Source: Mycobacterium kyogaense (GTDB lineage Bacteria; Actinomycetota; Actinomycetes; Mycobacteriales; Mycobacteriaceae). Taken from it: a stretch of DNA of 64,000 nucleotides. Both the position numbers and the translations under genes were made by a program. The DNA is taken from NCBI RefSeq assembly GCF_003254575.1, contig NZ_QJUA01000009.1, positions 1 to 64,000 on the forward strand, written 5' to 3'. The notes below the pieces were generated by a model that saw only the letters and a list, made by a program, of their open reading frames with translations, ran no database searches and was not told the origin of the DNA. This document shows positions 25,046 to 32,917 of this stretch, in pieces (positions within the stretch are counted from its first letter, which is position 1; every line of letters starts with the position of its first letter).

Positions 25046-25705
25046 TCAGTGCAGCGTCACGGTGACGGCCTGCATCAGGGCCGCACCCGCCACCGTTCTG
25101 GCTGATGGAGACGGAAGGGCAACCAGGACAACACGATTGCCGTTCTGCGCGGTGATTCCGCCACTCTTGTCCGACACCAGAACAACGACCGCATCGGTCG
25201 CGATGATTCGAGCCTCGGTGTCGCTGCCGCCCGAAGCCGGGGCGGCCACCACGTCGACGACGTCGCCGGCACGCAGCAGATCGAGGAGTGCGGGATCAGC
25301 TAGCGGCAGAGCGACGATGCGAGCGTCGGGGCCGGCCGTCGATTCGGCCAGCCGTGGCCCGAGGAGGCGGACGTCGGTCAGCGCCTCACCACGGCGGGCG
25401 GGGCCGGCCAGCGTGCTCCCCGCGACATCGTCGACATGGGTTTGCGCTCCGTCCGGAACAGTTGCGGCGCTGCGTTGCTCGAGGCGCACGTCCTGCGCGC
25501 TCAGTGCGGTGCCGGGGGAGAGGTCTCGGGCGGCGACGACGACGTCGATGCGGTCGTCACGGGGATCGTCGCGCCACGCAGCGGCAGCGGCGAGCAGCAC
25601 CAGGGCGCCGGCCAGAACGCGGCGAGCGGTCACAGTGCGCGACCAGTCGGGGCGCACTGCGCGAGACAGCCGGTGCAGTGCGGTGGGATCGAGCGAGCCG
25701 GACAT
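25046..25705 (-). CDS. SAF-domain protein (RcpC/CpaB-like)
   Basis: A 219-residue protein with one N-terminal membrane helix (RRVLAGALVLLAAAAAWR), then a SAF domain (VVVAARDLSPGTALSAQDVRLEQ; AGSTLAGPARRGEALTDVRLLGP) and a beta-rich C-terminus ending in the hydrophobic LMQAVTVTLH. SAF proteins of the CpaB/RcpC class act in Flp pilus assembly, but no pilus genes are near, so that role is uncertain. Position matches Rv0990c. ATG start at 25705. Confidence 0.8.
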   Translation of the reverse strand: MSGSLDPTALHRLSRAVRPDWSRTVTARRVLAGALVLLAAAAAWRDDPRDDRIDVVVAARDLSPGTALSAQDVRLEQRSAATVPDGAQTHVDDVAGSTLAGPARRGEALTDVRLLGPRLAESTAGPDARIVALPLADPALLDLLRAGDVVDVVAAPASGGSDTEARIIATDAVVVLVSDKSGGITAQNGNRVVLVALPSPSARTVAGAALMQAVTVTLH

Positions 25706-25774
25706 GCGGCCACGCTAAGACGACAGGCGAGCCCCGTCAGCGGCTTGTTCGTGCCCTGTGGACAACGAGGCGGA

Positions 25775-26128
25775 TCAGCTGGACGCGGCAGCTGCCGGCG
25801 CCGAGGACGAGCTCGAGGACTTCGACGAGCTGTCCGACGAACTCGACGAGCTGCTCGATGACGAACTCGAGGACGAGCTCTCCGAGGACGCGGACGAGCT
25901 GGACTCGGAGCTGCTGCTCTTCGCGCTGGAACCGGTCGAGCTCTTGCCGGACTCACGGCTGTCGGTGCGGTAGAAGCCGCTGCCCTTGAAGACCACGCCG
26001 ACCTTGCCGAACACCTTGCGCAAGCGACCGTTGCACTGCGGGCACTCGGTCAGCGAATCGTCGGTGAACGCCTGCACCACGTCGAACTTGTTGTCGCACT
26101 CGGTGCACGCGTAAGAATAGGTGGGCAC
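25775..26128 (-). CDS. ruc: FmdB-type zinc-ribbon redox chaperone Ruc
   Basis: A 117-residue protein: N-terminal FmdB zinc ribbon with two Cys pairs (YACTECDNKF and TECPQCNGRL), then a disordered tail dominated by Ser. The M. tuberculosis ortholog Rv0991c (Ruc) is a redox-regulated chaperone: oxidation of the cysteines releases zinc and lets it hold unfolded proteins for the DnaK system. It belongs to the HrcA regulon, and a CIRCE element lies 27 bases before the start here. GTG 26128 (PTYSYAC) is the family start; the earlier ATG is rejected. Confidence 0.9.
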   Translation of the reverse strand: MPTYSYACTECDNKFDVVQAFTDDSLTECPQCNGRLRKVFGKVGVVFKGSGFYRTDSRESGKSSTGSSAKSSSSESSSSASSESSSSSSSSSSSSSSSDSSSKSSSSSSAPAAAASS

Positions 26129-26154
26129 AGCTTCCTCCCAGGTCGTCACACTTG

Positions 26155-26181
26155 TTAGCACTCTACCGACTCAAGTGCTAG
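26155..26181. promoter_or_regulatory. CIRCE element (HrcA operator) upstream of ruc
   Basis: TTAGCACTC (26155-26163), 9 bases, AAGTGCTAG (26173-26181). Consensus is TTAGCACTC-N9-GAGTGCTAA; the left arm is exact and the right arm differs only at its two end bases. It predicts heat-shock induction of ruc by loss of HrcA. Confidence 0.86.
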
Positions 26182-26200
26182 AACCGCCAGTGGGTGGTTG

Positions 26201-26788
26201 TCATTCCCGCCGCAGGTCGACGACGCCGAGACCGGGCGCCGCGGCGTGGGTCATCTGAACGTCGTGCGGGTCGTTGGGCAACTCCTCGACCAGTTCGTCG
26301 TCACGCACGATCGCCACCAGCGGCGCCGTCGCGGCCGCCCACTGCAGTGTCCGATCGTAGAAGCCGGCGCCTCGGCCCAGCCGCGTCCCGCGACGGTCCA
26401 CGGCCAACGCAGGCACCAGCACCACGCTCGCCTCGCCCACCGTCTCTGCCGGCAGATGCGGCGGCGCCGGCTCGCGAAGCCCGAACGCCGCCCGGACCAG
26501 TGTGCCCGCACGGTAGGCGCCCCACTGCAGAGGTTGCGGCACGCCGTCGTCGTCCTGGCGCGCCACGGGCAAAAGCACCCGCACACCGCGGTCGGTCAAT
26601 GCATCGAGCAGCTGCACCGAGCCGGGCTCCGTGCCGACCGGGACATAGGCGCAGACCGTCGAGCCGGGCGTCACCCACGCGAGCAGATGGCCGGTCAGGG
26701 CGGCGGCCTCGGTGGCGCGCTGGTGCGGTGTCGAGGCTGCACGCGCAGCAAGGATTGCGGCGCGTACCTGTGCTTTCGTCAGGGGCAC
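26201..26788 (-). CDS. 5-formyltetrahydrofolate cyclo-ligase
   Basis: A 195-residue protein that converts 5-formyl-THF to 5,10-methenyl-THF with ATP. Family motifs: KAQVRAAILAARAA at the N-terminus, the PALAVDRRGTRLGRGAGFYDR substrate and nucleotide loop split over residues 130-152, and a C-terminal ELPNDPHDVQM. Position matches Rv0992c. GTG start at 26788. Divergent from galU; the 65 bases between them hold both promoters. Confidence 0.88.
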   Translation of the reverse strand: MPLTKAQVRAAILAARAASTPHQRATEAAALTGHLLAWVTPGSTVCAYVPVGTEPGSVQLLDALTDRGVRVLLPVARQDDDGVPQPLQWGAYRAGTLVRAAFGLREPAPPHLPAETVGEASVVLVPALAVDRRGTRLGRGAGFYDRTLQWAAATAPLVAIVRDDELVEELPNDPHDVQMTHAAAPGLGVVDLRRE

Positions 26789-26853
26789 TGAGTAGCCTTC
26801 CGCGTCCCGGGTATGGGGAGAACTACCGACCCCGAGAGGTTAGTGTGTGAACG

Positions 26854-27777
26854 ATGAATCGGCCTGAAGTTCCCATACCGCGCACCGCGGTCGTCCCCGC
26901 CGCGGGGCTGGGAACCCGTTTCCTGCCCGCCACCAAGACGGTGCCCAAAGAGTTGCTTCCCGTCGTCGACACACCCGGTATCGAGTTGGTGGCCGCCGAG
27001 GCCGCCGAAGCCGGCGCCGAACGACTCATCATCATCACGTCCGAGGGCAAGGACGGGGTGGTCGCGCACTTCGTCGAGGATCTGGTGCTCGAGGGCACGC
27101 TCGAGGCGCGCGGTAAGAACGCGATGCTGGAAAAGGTGCGACGGGCGCCGGCGCTGATCAAGGTCGAGTCGGTGGTGCAGGCCGAGCCGAAGGGCCTCGG
27201 GCACGCGATCGGATGCGTCGAGGACAGCCTCTCGCCCGACGAGGACGCGATCGCGGTGCTGCTGCCCGACGACCTGGTGCTGCCGACGGGTGTGCTCGAG
27301 ACGATGTCGAAGGTGCGCGCGAAGCGCGGCGGGTCGGTGCTGTGTGCCATCGAGGTCGATCGCGAGGACATCAGTGCCTATGGCGTCTTCGACGTCGAGA
27401 CCGTCCCCGACGCCGCCAACCCGAATGTGCTGCGGGTCAAGGGCATGGTGGAGAAGCCCAAGGTCGAGGACGCGCCGTCGCCGTACGCGGCGGCCGGCCG
27501 CTACGTGCTCGACCGGGCGGTCTTCGACGCGCTGAGGCGCATTCCGAAGGGCGCGGGCGGCGAACTCCAGCTGACCGACGCCATCGCTTTGATGATCGAA
27601 GAGGGCCATCCGGTGCACGTCGTGGTCCACCGCGGATCTCGACACGACCTGGGAAATCCCGGGGGCTACCTCAAGGCTGCGGTTGACTTTGCGTTGGAGC
27701 GAGACGACTACGGGCCCGAATTACGGCGGTGGTTGGTCGAGCGGCTGGGGCTCGGGCAGGATTCGGCCGAGCACTAG
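26854..27777 (+). CDS. galU: UTP-glucose-1-phosphate uridylyltransferase GalU
   Basis: A 307-residue nucleotidyltransferase making UDP-glucose for trehalose, glucan and cell-wall glycan synthesis. Nucleotide loop AAGLGTRFLPATKTVPKE near residue 15, then VDTPGIELVAAEAAEAG, GLGHAIGCVED, LLPDDLV and MVEKP. Full length. It is the first gene of galU-glp-rimJ-glpR, a conserved actinobacterial block. Confidence 0.95.
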   Translation: MNRPEVPIPRTAVVPAAGLGTRFLPATKTVPKELLPVVDTPGIELVAAEAAEAGAERLIIITSEGKDGVVAHFVEDLVLEGTLEARGKNAMLEKVRRAPALIKVESVVQAEPKGLGHAIGCVEDSLSPDEDAIAVLLPDDLVLPTGVLETMSKVRAKRGGSVLCAIEVDREDISAYGVFDVETVPDAANPNVLRVKGMVEKPKVEDAPSPYAAAGRYVLDRAVFDALRRIPKGAGGELQLTDAIALMIEEGHPVHVVVHRGSRHDLGNPGGYLKAAVDFALERDDYGPELRRWLVERLGLGQDSAEH

Positions 27778-27839
27778 CGCCACCGATCACGCGTATCTTC
27801 TGCGGAGCGCGTAGGCGCTCAACAGAAGAAAGGCATCCT

Positions 27840-29108
27840 GTGCGTTCGGTGGAGGAGCAGCAGGCCCGGGTGGCCGCGGCCGCGGTGGCGCCGCGGCCGG
27901 TGCGGGTGGCGATTGCCGAGGCGCAGGGGTTGATGTGCGCCGAAGAGGTGGTCACCGAGCGGCCGCTGCCGGGGTTCGACCAGGCGGCCATCGACGGGTA
28001 CGCCGTGCGCAGCGTCGACGTCCTGGGAATCGGTGGTGGCCCGGATGGCGGTGACGGTGACGAGCCCGAGAACCGCGACCTCAGCCTTCCGGTGATGGGC
28101 CTGATCGAGGCGGGCTCGCGGACGCCGAGTCGGTTGCAGCCACGGCAGGCCGCGCGCGTGCAGACCGGCGCGCCGATGCCGACGCTGGCCGACGCGGTGC
28201 TTCCGCTGCGGTGGACTGACGGCGGTGAATCCCGGGTGCGCGTGTTGCGTGGCGTGCGCTCGGGGGCGTACGTCCGCCGGACCGGCGACGACGTTCAACC
28301 CGGGGACGTGGCCGTGCGGGCCGGGGCGATCATCGGCCCGGCGCAGGTCGGCCTTCTGGCCGCGGTGGGCCGGGAGCGGGTGCTCGTGCACCCTCGGCCG
28401 CGGTTGTCGGTGATGTGCGTGGGCGGTGAGCTCGTCGACATCTCGCGAACCCCCGGCAACGGCCAGGTCTATGACGTCAACTCCTACGCATTGGCCGCCG
28501 CCGCCCGGGACGCCGGCGCGGAGGTGAACCGCGTCGGCATCGTGCCCACCGATCCCGCCCAATTGCGTGAGGTCGTCGAGGGGCAGCTGAGCCGGGCCGA
28601 AGCGGTGGTGATCGCGGGGGCGGTCGGTGGCGCGGCCGCCGAGAGCGTGCGATCGGTGCTCGCCCAGCTGGGTGACATGGAGGTGACCCGCATCGCGATG
28701 CACCCCGGTTCGGTGCAGGGCTTCGGTCAACTCGGACCCGACGGCTTACCGGTGTTCCTGCTGCCCGCCAATCCGGTCAGCGCGCTGGTGGTCTTCGAGG
28801 TGATGGTGCGGCCACTTCTGCGTCTGTCGCTGGGCAAGCGGCAGCCGATGCGGCGCGTCGTGCAGGCGCGCGCGTTGTCGCCGATCACGTCGGTGGTCGG
28901 CCGCAAGGGATACCTGCGGGGACAGTTGATGCGCGACCAGGACACCGGTGAGTACCTGGTGCAGGCGCTCGGCGGTGCCCCGGGCTCCTCGTCTCATCTG
29001 CTGGCCACGCTGGCGGAAGCAAACTGCCTGGTGGTCGTGCCCAGTGACGCCGAGCAGATCCGCACCGGCGAGATCGTCGACGTCGCGTTCCTGGCTCAGC
29101 GCGGCTGA
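27840..29108 (+). CDS. glp: Gephyrin-like molybdotransferase paralog Glp (MoeA1)
   Basis: A 422-residue MoeA/gephyrin-fold protein: FDQAAIDGYAVRS, RTGAP-like QTGAPMPTLADAVLP, the MoCF-type loop region around VVIAGAVGGAAAESVRSVL, and PANPVSALVVFEVMV. The canonical catalytic GG(V/I)SxGxxD loop is replaced by GAVGGAAAE, so molybdenum insertion activity is doubtful. Together with glpR two genes on, it matches the Corynebacterium Glp/GlpR pair, in which Glp binds the FtsZ C-terminus. GTG 27840 is preceded by AGAAAGG. M. tuberculosis names it moeA1 (Rv0994). Confidence 0.88.
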   Translation: MRSVEEQQARVAAAAVAPRPVRVAIAEAQGLMCAEEVVTERPLPGFDQAAIDGYAVRSVDVLGIGGGPDGGDGDEPENRDLSLPVMGLIEAGSRTPSRLQPRQAARVQTGAPMPTLADAVLPLRWTDGGESRVRVLRGVRSGAYVRRTGDDVQPGDVAVRAGAIIGPAQVGLLAAVGRERVLVHPRPRLSVMCVGGELVDISRTPGNGQVYDVNSYALAAAARDAGAEVNRVGIVPTDPAQLREVVEGQLSRAEAVVIAGAVGGAAAESVRSVLAQLGDMEVTRIAMHPGSVQGFGQLGPDGLPVFLLPANPVSALVVFEVMVRPLLRLSLGKRQPMRRVVQARALSPITSVVGRKGYLRGQLMRDQDTGEYLVQALGGAPGSSSHLLATLAEANCLVVVPSDAEQIRTGEIVDVAFLAQRG

Positions 29109-29129
29109 GACCCGAATCCGCCTTCTGTG

Positions 29130-29783
29130 ATGAATCTCCTCGGCGCCCGTTCGCAGCACCCAGGGTGGCCGCAGCCCGTGGGCCCGCTGCGGGTCGCCGC
29201 GGGCGAAGTGCGACTGCGGCCCGTGCGCCTGCGCGACGCCGCGCAGTGGAGCAGGATCCGGTTGTCCGACCGCGCGCATCTGGAGCCGTGGGAACCCTCG
29301 ACGGACATGGATTGGCAACTGCGCCACGCAGTTTCGTCGTGGCCCGCGGTGTGCTCGGGACTGCGGGCCGAAGCTCGCAAGGGGCGGATGCTGCCGTATG
29401 TGATCGAACTCGACGGGAAGTTCGCCGGCCAGTTGACCATCGGGAACGTCACCCACGGCGCGCTGCGATCCGCGTGGATCGGGTACTGGGTGGCGCGGGA
29501 ATTCGTCGGGGGAGGGGTCGCGACCGGAGCGTTGGCGCTGGGTCTGGACCACTGCTTCGGGCCGGTGATGCTGCACCGCGTGGAGGCAACGGTGCGGCCG
29601 GAGAACGGGGCGAGCCGGGCGGTTCTGGCAAAGGCCGGTTTCCGGGAGGAAGGCCTGCTGCGGCGCTATCTGGACGTCGACGGCGCGTGGCGGGACCACT
29701 TGCTGGTGGCGCTGACGATCGAAGAGGTCAACGGCTCGGTGACCTCTGCACTGGTGCGTGCGGGGCGGGCGTCGTGGGCGTGA
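29130..29783 (+). CDS. rimJ: GNAT acetyltransferase RimJ-like
   Basis: A 217-residue GNAT of the RimJ/RimL type: LRPVRLRDAAQWSRIRLSDR, IGYWVAREFVGGGVATGALAL for acetyl-CoA binding, and the C-terminal HRVEATVRPENGASRAVLAKAGF. It probably acetylates protein N-termini; the target is unknown. It sits between glp and glpR, a conserved arrangement, though no link to cell division is proven. ATG 29130 chosen; GTG 29127 directly before it is an alternative. Confidence 0.88.
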   Translation: MNLLGARSQHPGWPQPVGPLRVAAGEVRLRPVRLRDAAQWSRIRLSDRAHLEPWEPSTDMDWQLRHAVSSWPAVCSGLRAEARKGRMLPYVIELDGKFAGQLTIGNVTHGALRSAWIGYWVAREFVGGGVATGALALGLDHCFGPVMLHRVEATVRPENGASRAVLAKAGFREEGLLRRYLDVDGAWRDHLLVALTIEEVNGSVTSALVRAGRASWA

Positions 29784-29813
29784 CCGCTCCTTTGCCCGGC
29801 CAGCTGTGGCTGA

Positions 29814-29828
29814 TGTGACACGTGTGAC
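29814..29828 (-). promoter_or_regulatory. MtrA-like direct repeat upstream of glpR
   Basis: TGTGAC at 29814-29819 and again at 29823-29828, 9 bases apart; on the other strand GTCACA-N3-GTCACA. This resembles the direct-repeat motif described for the response regulator MtrA, which controls cell-division and wall genes. About 110 bases before the glpR start. Confidence 0.5.
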
Positions 29829-29849
29829 GTTTGGTGCTTGTACTCAGCG

Positions 29850-29867
29850 AATTACAGGTGTGTAATT
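29850..29867. promoter_or_regulatory. Inverted repeat in the glpR promoter region
   Basis: AATTACA (29850-29856), GGTG, TGTAATT (29861-29867): a perfect 7-4-7 palindrome, AT-rich in a GC-rich genome, 70 bases before glpR. Possibly an operator; TGTAATT could also supply a -10 hexamer. Confidence 0.42.
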
Positions 29868-29936
29868 GTCCCGGCGCGCCGCTCACGGATGCGCTGGTCG
29901 AACAGACCTAGCCTGATGGGGAAAGGAGCAGGCGCC

Positions 29937-30950
29937 ATGCCAAGCATCCCCCAATCTCTCCTCTGGATCTCCCTTGTCGTGCTCTGGCTGTTCGTGCTGG
30001 TGCCGATGCTGATCAGCAAGCGCGACGCCGTGCGACGCACCAGTGACGTGGCGTTGGCCACCCGGGTGCTCAACAGCGGCGCCGGCGCGCGACTGCGCCG
30101 TCGCGGTGGGCCGGCAGCCGGGCATCGCAGCGATCCGCACTGGCAGCCCGCCGACGACGACGAGACGCAGGCCGACGACGCGCCGGGCCGTTCGGTGGTC
30201 ATGGTGGCCGACGACACGCGCGACGCCGACGAGCCCGACTACCTCGACGTCGACGTCGTCGAAGAGTCCGGTGCGCTGCCCATCGCGGAAGCGGAGCAGA
30301 CGGCCGACGAGCCTCTCGTCCGAGCCCACAGCGAAGACTCAGAAGACCTCGAGGATCTCGAGGATGCCGAAGAGCTGTCCGCGGCCGATGACGACGAACC
30401 GCAGGCGGAGCTGCCGGACGATGACGTCCGCGCCGAGGACGAGTACGAGTACGTCGACGACTCCTCAGGTCTCGAGCCGCCGGCCGATCCCGGACTGCGC
30501 GGCGCCGACTCGCTCAGTGAGGCGCGGCGCCGCCGGCGTGAATCCGCCACCGCTGCGGCAGTCAGTGCCCGCAAGTACCGTTTCCGGGCGCGCACGCTGG
30601 CGGTGATGGCGGTCTTGATCCTCACCAGCGCGGTGGCAGCGTTCACCTGGTCGGCGTCGATGTGGTGGGCCTGCGGCACCATCGCGGCGATCACGCTGCT
30701 GTACCTGGCGTACCTGCGGCGTCAGACCCGCATCGAGGAGCAGCTGCGGCGCCGCCGAGCGCAGCGCATGGCGCGGTCGCGCCTCGGGGTCGAGAACACC
30801 AGCGATCAGGAGTTCGACGTCGTCCCTTCGCGGCTGCGCCGACCCGGCGCCGCCGTCCTCGAGATCGACGACGAGGACCCTGAGTTCGAGCACCTCGAGT
30901 ACGTCGCCTTCGCCCGCCACTACGACCTGCCGCGGGCGGCGGGGCAGTAG
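29937..30950 (+). CDS. glpR: Glp membrane receptor GlpR (SepX-like)
   Basis: A 337-residue membrane protein. One N-terminal transmembrane helix (LLWISLVVLWLFVLVPMLIS), a long acidic disordered middle (about residues 60-190, rich in Asp and Glu), then two hydrophobic segments (LAVMAVLILTSAVAAFTWS and WWACGTIAAITLLYLAYLR) and a basic C-terminus. This matches the actinobacterial GlpR/SepX architecture, a septal membrane protein linked with FtsZ through Glp. ATG 29937 has GGGGAAAGGAG upstream; an earlier in-frame start is in the promoter zone and is rejected. Corresponds to Rv0996. Confidence 0.85.
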   Translation: MPSIPQSLLWISLVVLWLFVLVPMLISKRDAVRRTSDVALATRVLNSGAGARLRRRGGPAAGHRSDPHWQPADDDETQADDAPGRSVVMVADDTRDADEPDYLDVDVVEESGALPIAEAEQTADEPLVRAHSEDSEDLEDLEDAEELSAADDDEPQAELPDDDVRAEDEYEYVDDSSGLEPPADPGLRGADSLSEARRRRRESATAAAVSARKYRFRARTLAVMAVLILTSAVAAFTWSASMWWACGTIAAITLLYLAYLRRQTRIEEQLRRRRAQRMARSRLGVENTSDQEFDVVPSRLRRPGAAVLEIDDEDPEFEHLEYVAFARHYDLPRAAGQ

Positions 30951-31002
30951 TCCAGGCGATTTCTGCCGGTGACCGGCGACTGGTAGCCTGCTACCGGTAT
31001 CA

Positions 31003-31075
31003 GGGGCTATGGCGCAGTTGGTAGCGCGACTCGTTCGCATCGAGTAGGTCAGGGGTTCGATTCCCCTTAGCTCCA
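31003..31075 (+). tRNA. tRNA-Ala (anticodon CGC), integration target
   Basis: A 73-base cloverleaf: acceptor GGGGCTA/TAGCTCC with the alanine identity pair G3:U70, D arm with AGTTGGTAG, anticodon stem ACTCG/CGAGT, loop TTCGCAT giving anticodon CGC (31036-31038), T arm AGGGG-TTCGATT-CCCCT, discriminator A; CCA is not fully encoded. Reads GCG codons. The 3' part from 31027 is repeated at 41763-41813, so the gene was kept intact when the element inserted. Confidence 0.96.
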
Positions 31076-31077
31076 CA
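31027..31077 (+). repeat. attL core repeat (tRNA-Ala 3' half)
   Basis: 51 bases from the anticodon stem CGACTCG through the discriminator base plus two bases (CA). Identical to 41763-41813. The anticodon stem-loop inside it (ACTCG-TTCGCAT-CGAGT) is the usual crossover place for tRNA-targeting tyrosine integrases. Confidence 0.93.
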
Positions 31078-31137
31078 GAAGAAATTGCAGGTATCAGCAA
31101 TATTTTTGTTTGCTGCATTTCACCTCGTTGGAGGTAC

Positions 31138-31157
31138 GGCCCGCAGACGGCCCGCAG
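31138..31157 (+). repeat. Direct repeats near attL (candidate integrase arm sites)
   Basis: GGCCCGCAG at 31138-31146 and 31149-31157 (11-base phase, as part of ACGGCCCGCAG repeated twice). The same nonamer occurs twice near attR (41623-41631, 41635-41643) in the same orientation. Pairs of short direct repeats flanking both cores are typical arm-type integrase sites. Confidence 0.62.
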
Positions 31158-31270
31158 ACGGGGTTCGCGCGCACGCACCGTGTTGAGAAACCGGTTCTGC
31201 TCCGGATGCGGTGTACTCGTCGAAGTCTGTGAGGACGGGCGCGCCCGACTTACCTTTGAATAGGAGCATG

Positions 31271-32893
31271 ATGGCGACCACGCGTGAACTGCTCACCGCA
31301 CTGCAAGCAATTGACAAGCGGGCAGAACGCACGGCGGACGAATACGTGGTCGCCACATATGTCGATGACTCCTCCCTCGTTGGTGCTTTAACCACTACGG
31401 ACAACGGCATCATCTCCGGTCGGCGCGGCACAGGTAAGACTCATGCCCTCAAATATTTGGCGGAGACGCGCCGTAGCCTTTCTGACACGGTCGTGTATAT
31501 CGATATGGAACAAGACATCGGCTCTACTGAGGGCCGCTACGTCGATGCTTCCCTATCACTGGAAGAGCGTGCGACTCGCCTCGTTGTCGATGTGCTTAGC
31601 ATCGTCCATGATGCGTTTCTGGAAGCAGCGTTCCAGGGCGGGGCCGACGCTGGCATAGAGTTGCTCGACCAAATGATGGATCATTTTCGGGAAGTCGTTG
31701 TAAAGAAAGAAATTACGCAGTCCGGAACCGTTAAAGAGTCCGAGAACGTCAAAGATGCAGCGAAATTGGGCCTAGGGGCACAGGGGCTATCTGCAGGCCT
31801 CGGAGTGGAAGCCGCAACCGGTCACAGTTCTGAGCTGACCGAATCTGGTTCTGGCTCTTTGCGTCATCGGATCAGTTTCGGGGGTGTCAATGGGTTGATG
31901 CGCCGATTCTTAGCCAGCATGGGCCCAAAGCGTTTTTGGATTTTGTTGGACGAGTGGAGTGGCGTTCCGCTCGACCTCCAGCCGTTCCTGGCCGAAATGC
32001 TTCGAAAGCTGTTCTTCGGGCTTCCGCAGGTGACAGTGCGCATCGGAGCGATACCACACCGCTCTAACTGGCGTATTCCCGGGGAGCAAGGCCAATATCT
32101 GGGCGTTGAGGTAGGTGCTGAACTCTTCCCGTTGCTCGATCTCGACGAGTTTGTAGTTTTCCCGGCTCGTACCGGAGCTGAACAAGCTCGGAGATCGCGG
32201 GCGTTTTTCCAAAATCTGATTTTCCGACACTTGAACTACGCCCTGTCCACAATGAAATTGCCGCCGTTGTCTAGCACAAGCGAGATGATGTCGCTTATGT
32301 TCACCCAGGTCACGTCGCTGAACGAACTTGTTAGGGCGGCCGAAGGTGTGCCCCGCGACGCGCTCAACGTTCTTGGGCGGGCGGCGCTGCGGGCTGGCGG
32401 GGAGAAGATTTCGGTTGACCATGTCCGTCAGGCGGCGGCGCAGTTGTACCTGACGTCGAAGGCAACGCAACTCAATGGAGTGCCGCAGGCTCGTGATCTC
32501 CTGGAGAAAATAAACGAGGATGTGATTGGCGTGCGCAAGGCGCGAGCTTTTCTCCTTGATCGCGATCAAGCAAACCACCCTTTGATACAGAAGCTAGTCG
32601 ACGACCGCCTCCTGCACGTGATCAAGCAGGGGTATTCAAGCAAGGATGGGCAGGGCAAGCGCTACGACGTTCTTCAAATCGACTACGGGTGCTACGTGCA
32701 CCTGCTCGGGACTGCGGCGGCGCCAACCACTCTGATAGGCGAAGACGTGCACGAAGCTAACTTGCTTGAGGCCCTGTACGGGGATGTGACCGTTCCCGAG
32801 GACGACTATCGCGCTATCAGACGCGCAATTCTTGACCTCCCCGAGATACTCGACGTGATTGATGCTTCAGGCAGAGAAGGCGCAGCCCGCTGA
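31271..32893 (+). CDS. ORC/Cdc6-like P-loop ATPase, element cargo
   Basis: A 540-residue protein. Walker A GRRGTGKT at residues 50-57, Walker B-like FWILLDEWS at 222-230. A polar glycine/serine-rich stretch (about 150-200) separates them, so a large insertion lies inside the ATPase core. The C-terminus (about 420-510, NEDVIGVRKARAFLLD and LVDDRLLHVIKQGYSSK) looks like a winged helix. No nuclease or membrane segment is seen. Its place between attL and the integrase marks it as cargo; relatives of this type are often stand-alone genes in defence islands, but function is unproven. ATG 31271 sits four bases from AGGAG; ATG 31268 is possible. Confidence 0.7.
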   Translation: MATTRELLTALQAIDKRAERTADEYVVATYVDDSSLVGALTTTDNGIISGRRGTGKTHALKYLAETRRSLSDTVVYIDMEQDIGSTEGRYVDASLSLEERATRLVVDVLSIVHDAFLEAAFQGGADAGIELLDQMMDHFREVVVKKEITQSGTVKESENVKDAAKLGLGAQGLSAGLGVEAATGHSSELTESGSGSLRHRISFGGVNGLMRRFLASMGPKRFWILLDEWSGVPLDLQPFLAEMLRKLFFGLPQVTVRIGAIPHRSNWRIPGEQGQYLGVEVGAELFPLLDLDEFVVFPARTGAEQARRSRAFFQNLIFRHLNYALSTMKLPPLSSTSEMMSLMFTQVTSLNELVRAAEGVPRDALNVLGRAALRAGGEKISVDHVRQAAAQLYLTSKATQLNGVPQARDLLEKINEDVIGVRKARAFLLDRDQANHPLIQKLVDDRLLHVIKQGYSSKDGQGKRYDVLQIDYGCYVHLLGTAAAPTTLIGEDVHEANLLEALYGDVTVPEDDYRAIRRAILDLPEILDVIDASGREGAAR

Positions 32894-32917
32894 CGAGAGC
32901 GTGACTGAGAGGCCCGC

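Noticed and set aside
25758..25973. Acidic 71-residue frame opposite ruc
   Set aside because: Asp/Glu/Leu run is just the complement of the Ser-rich tail codons of Ruc.
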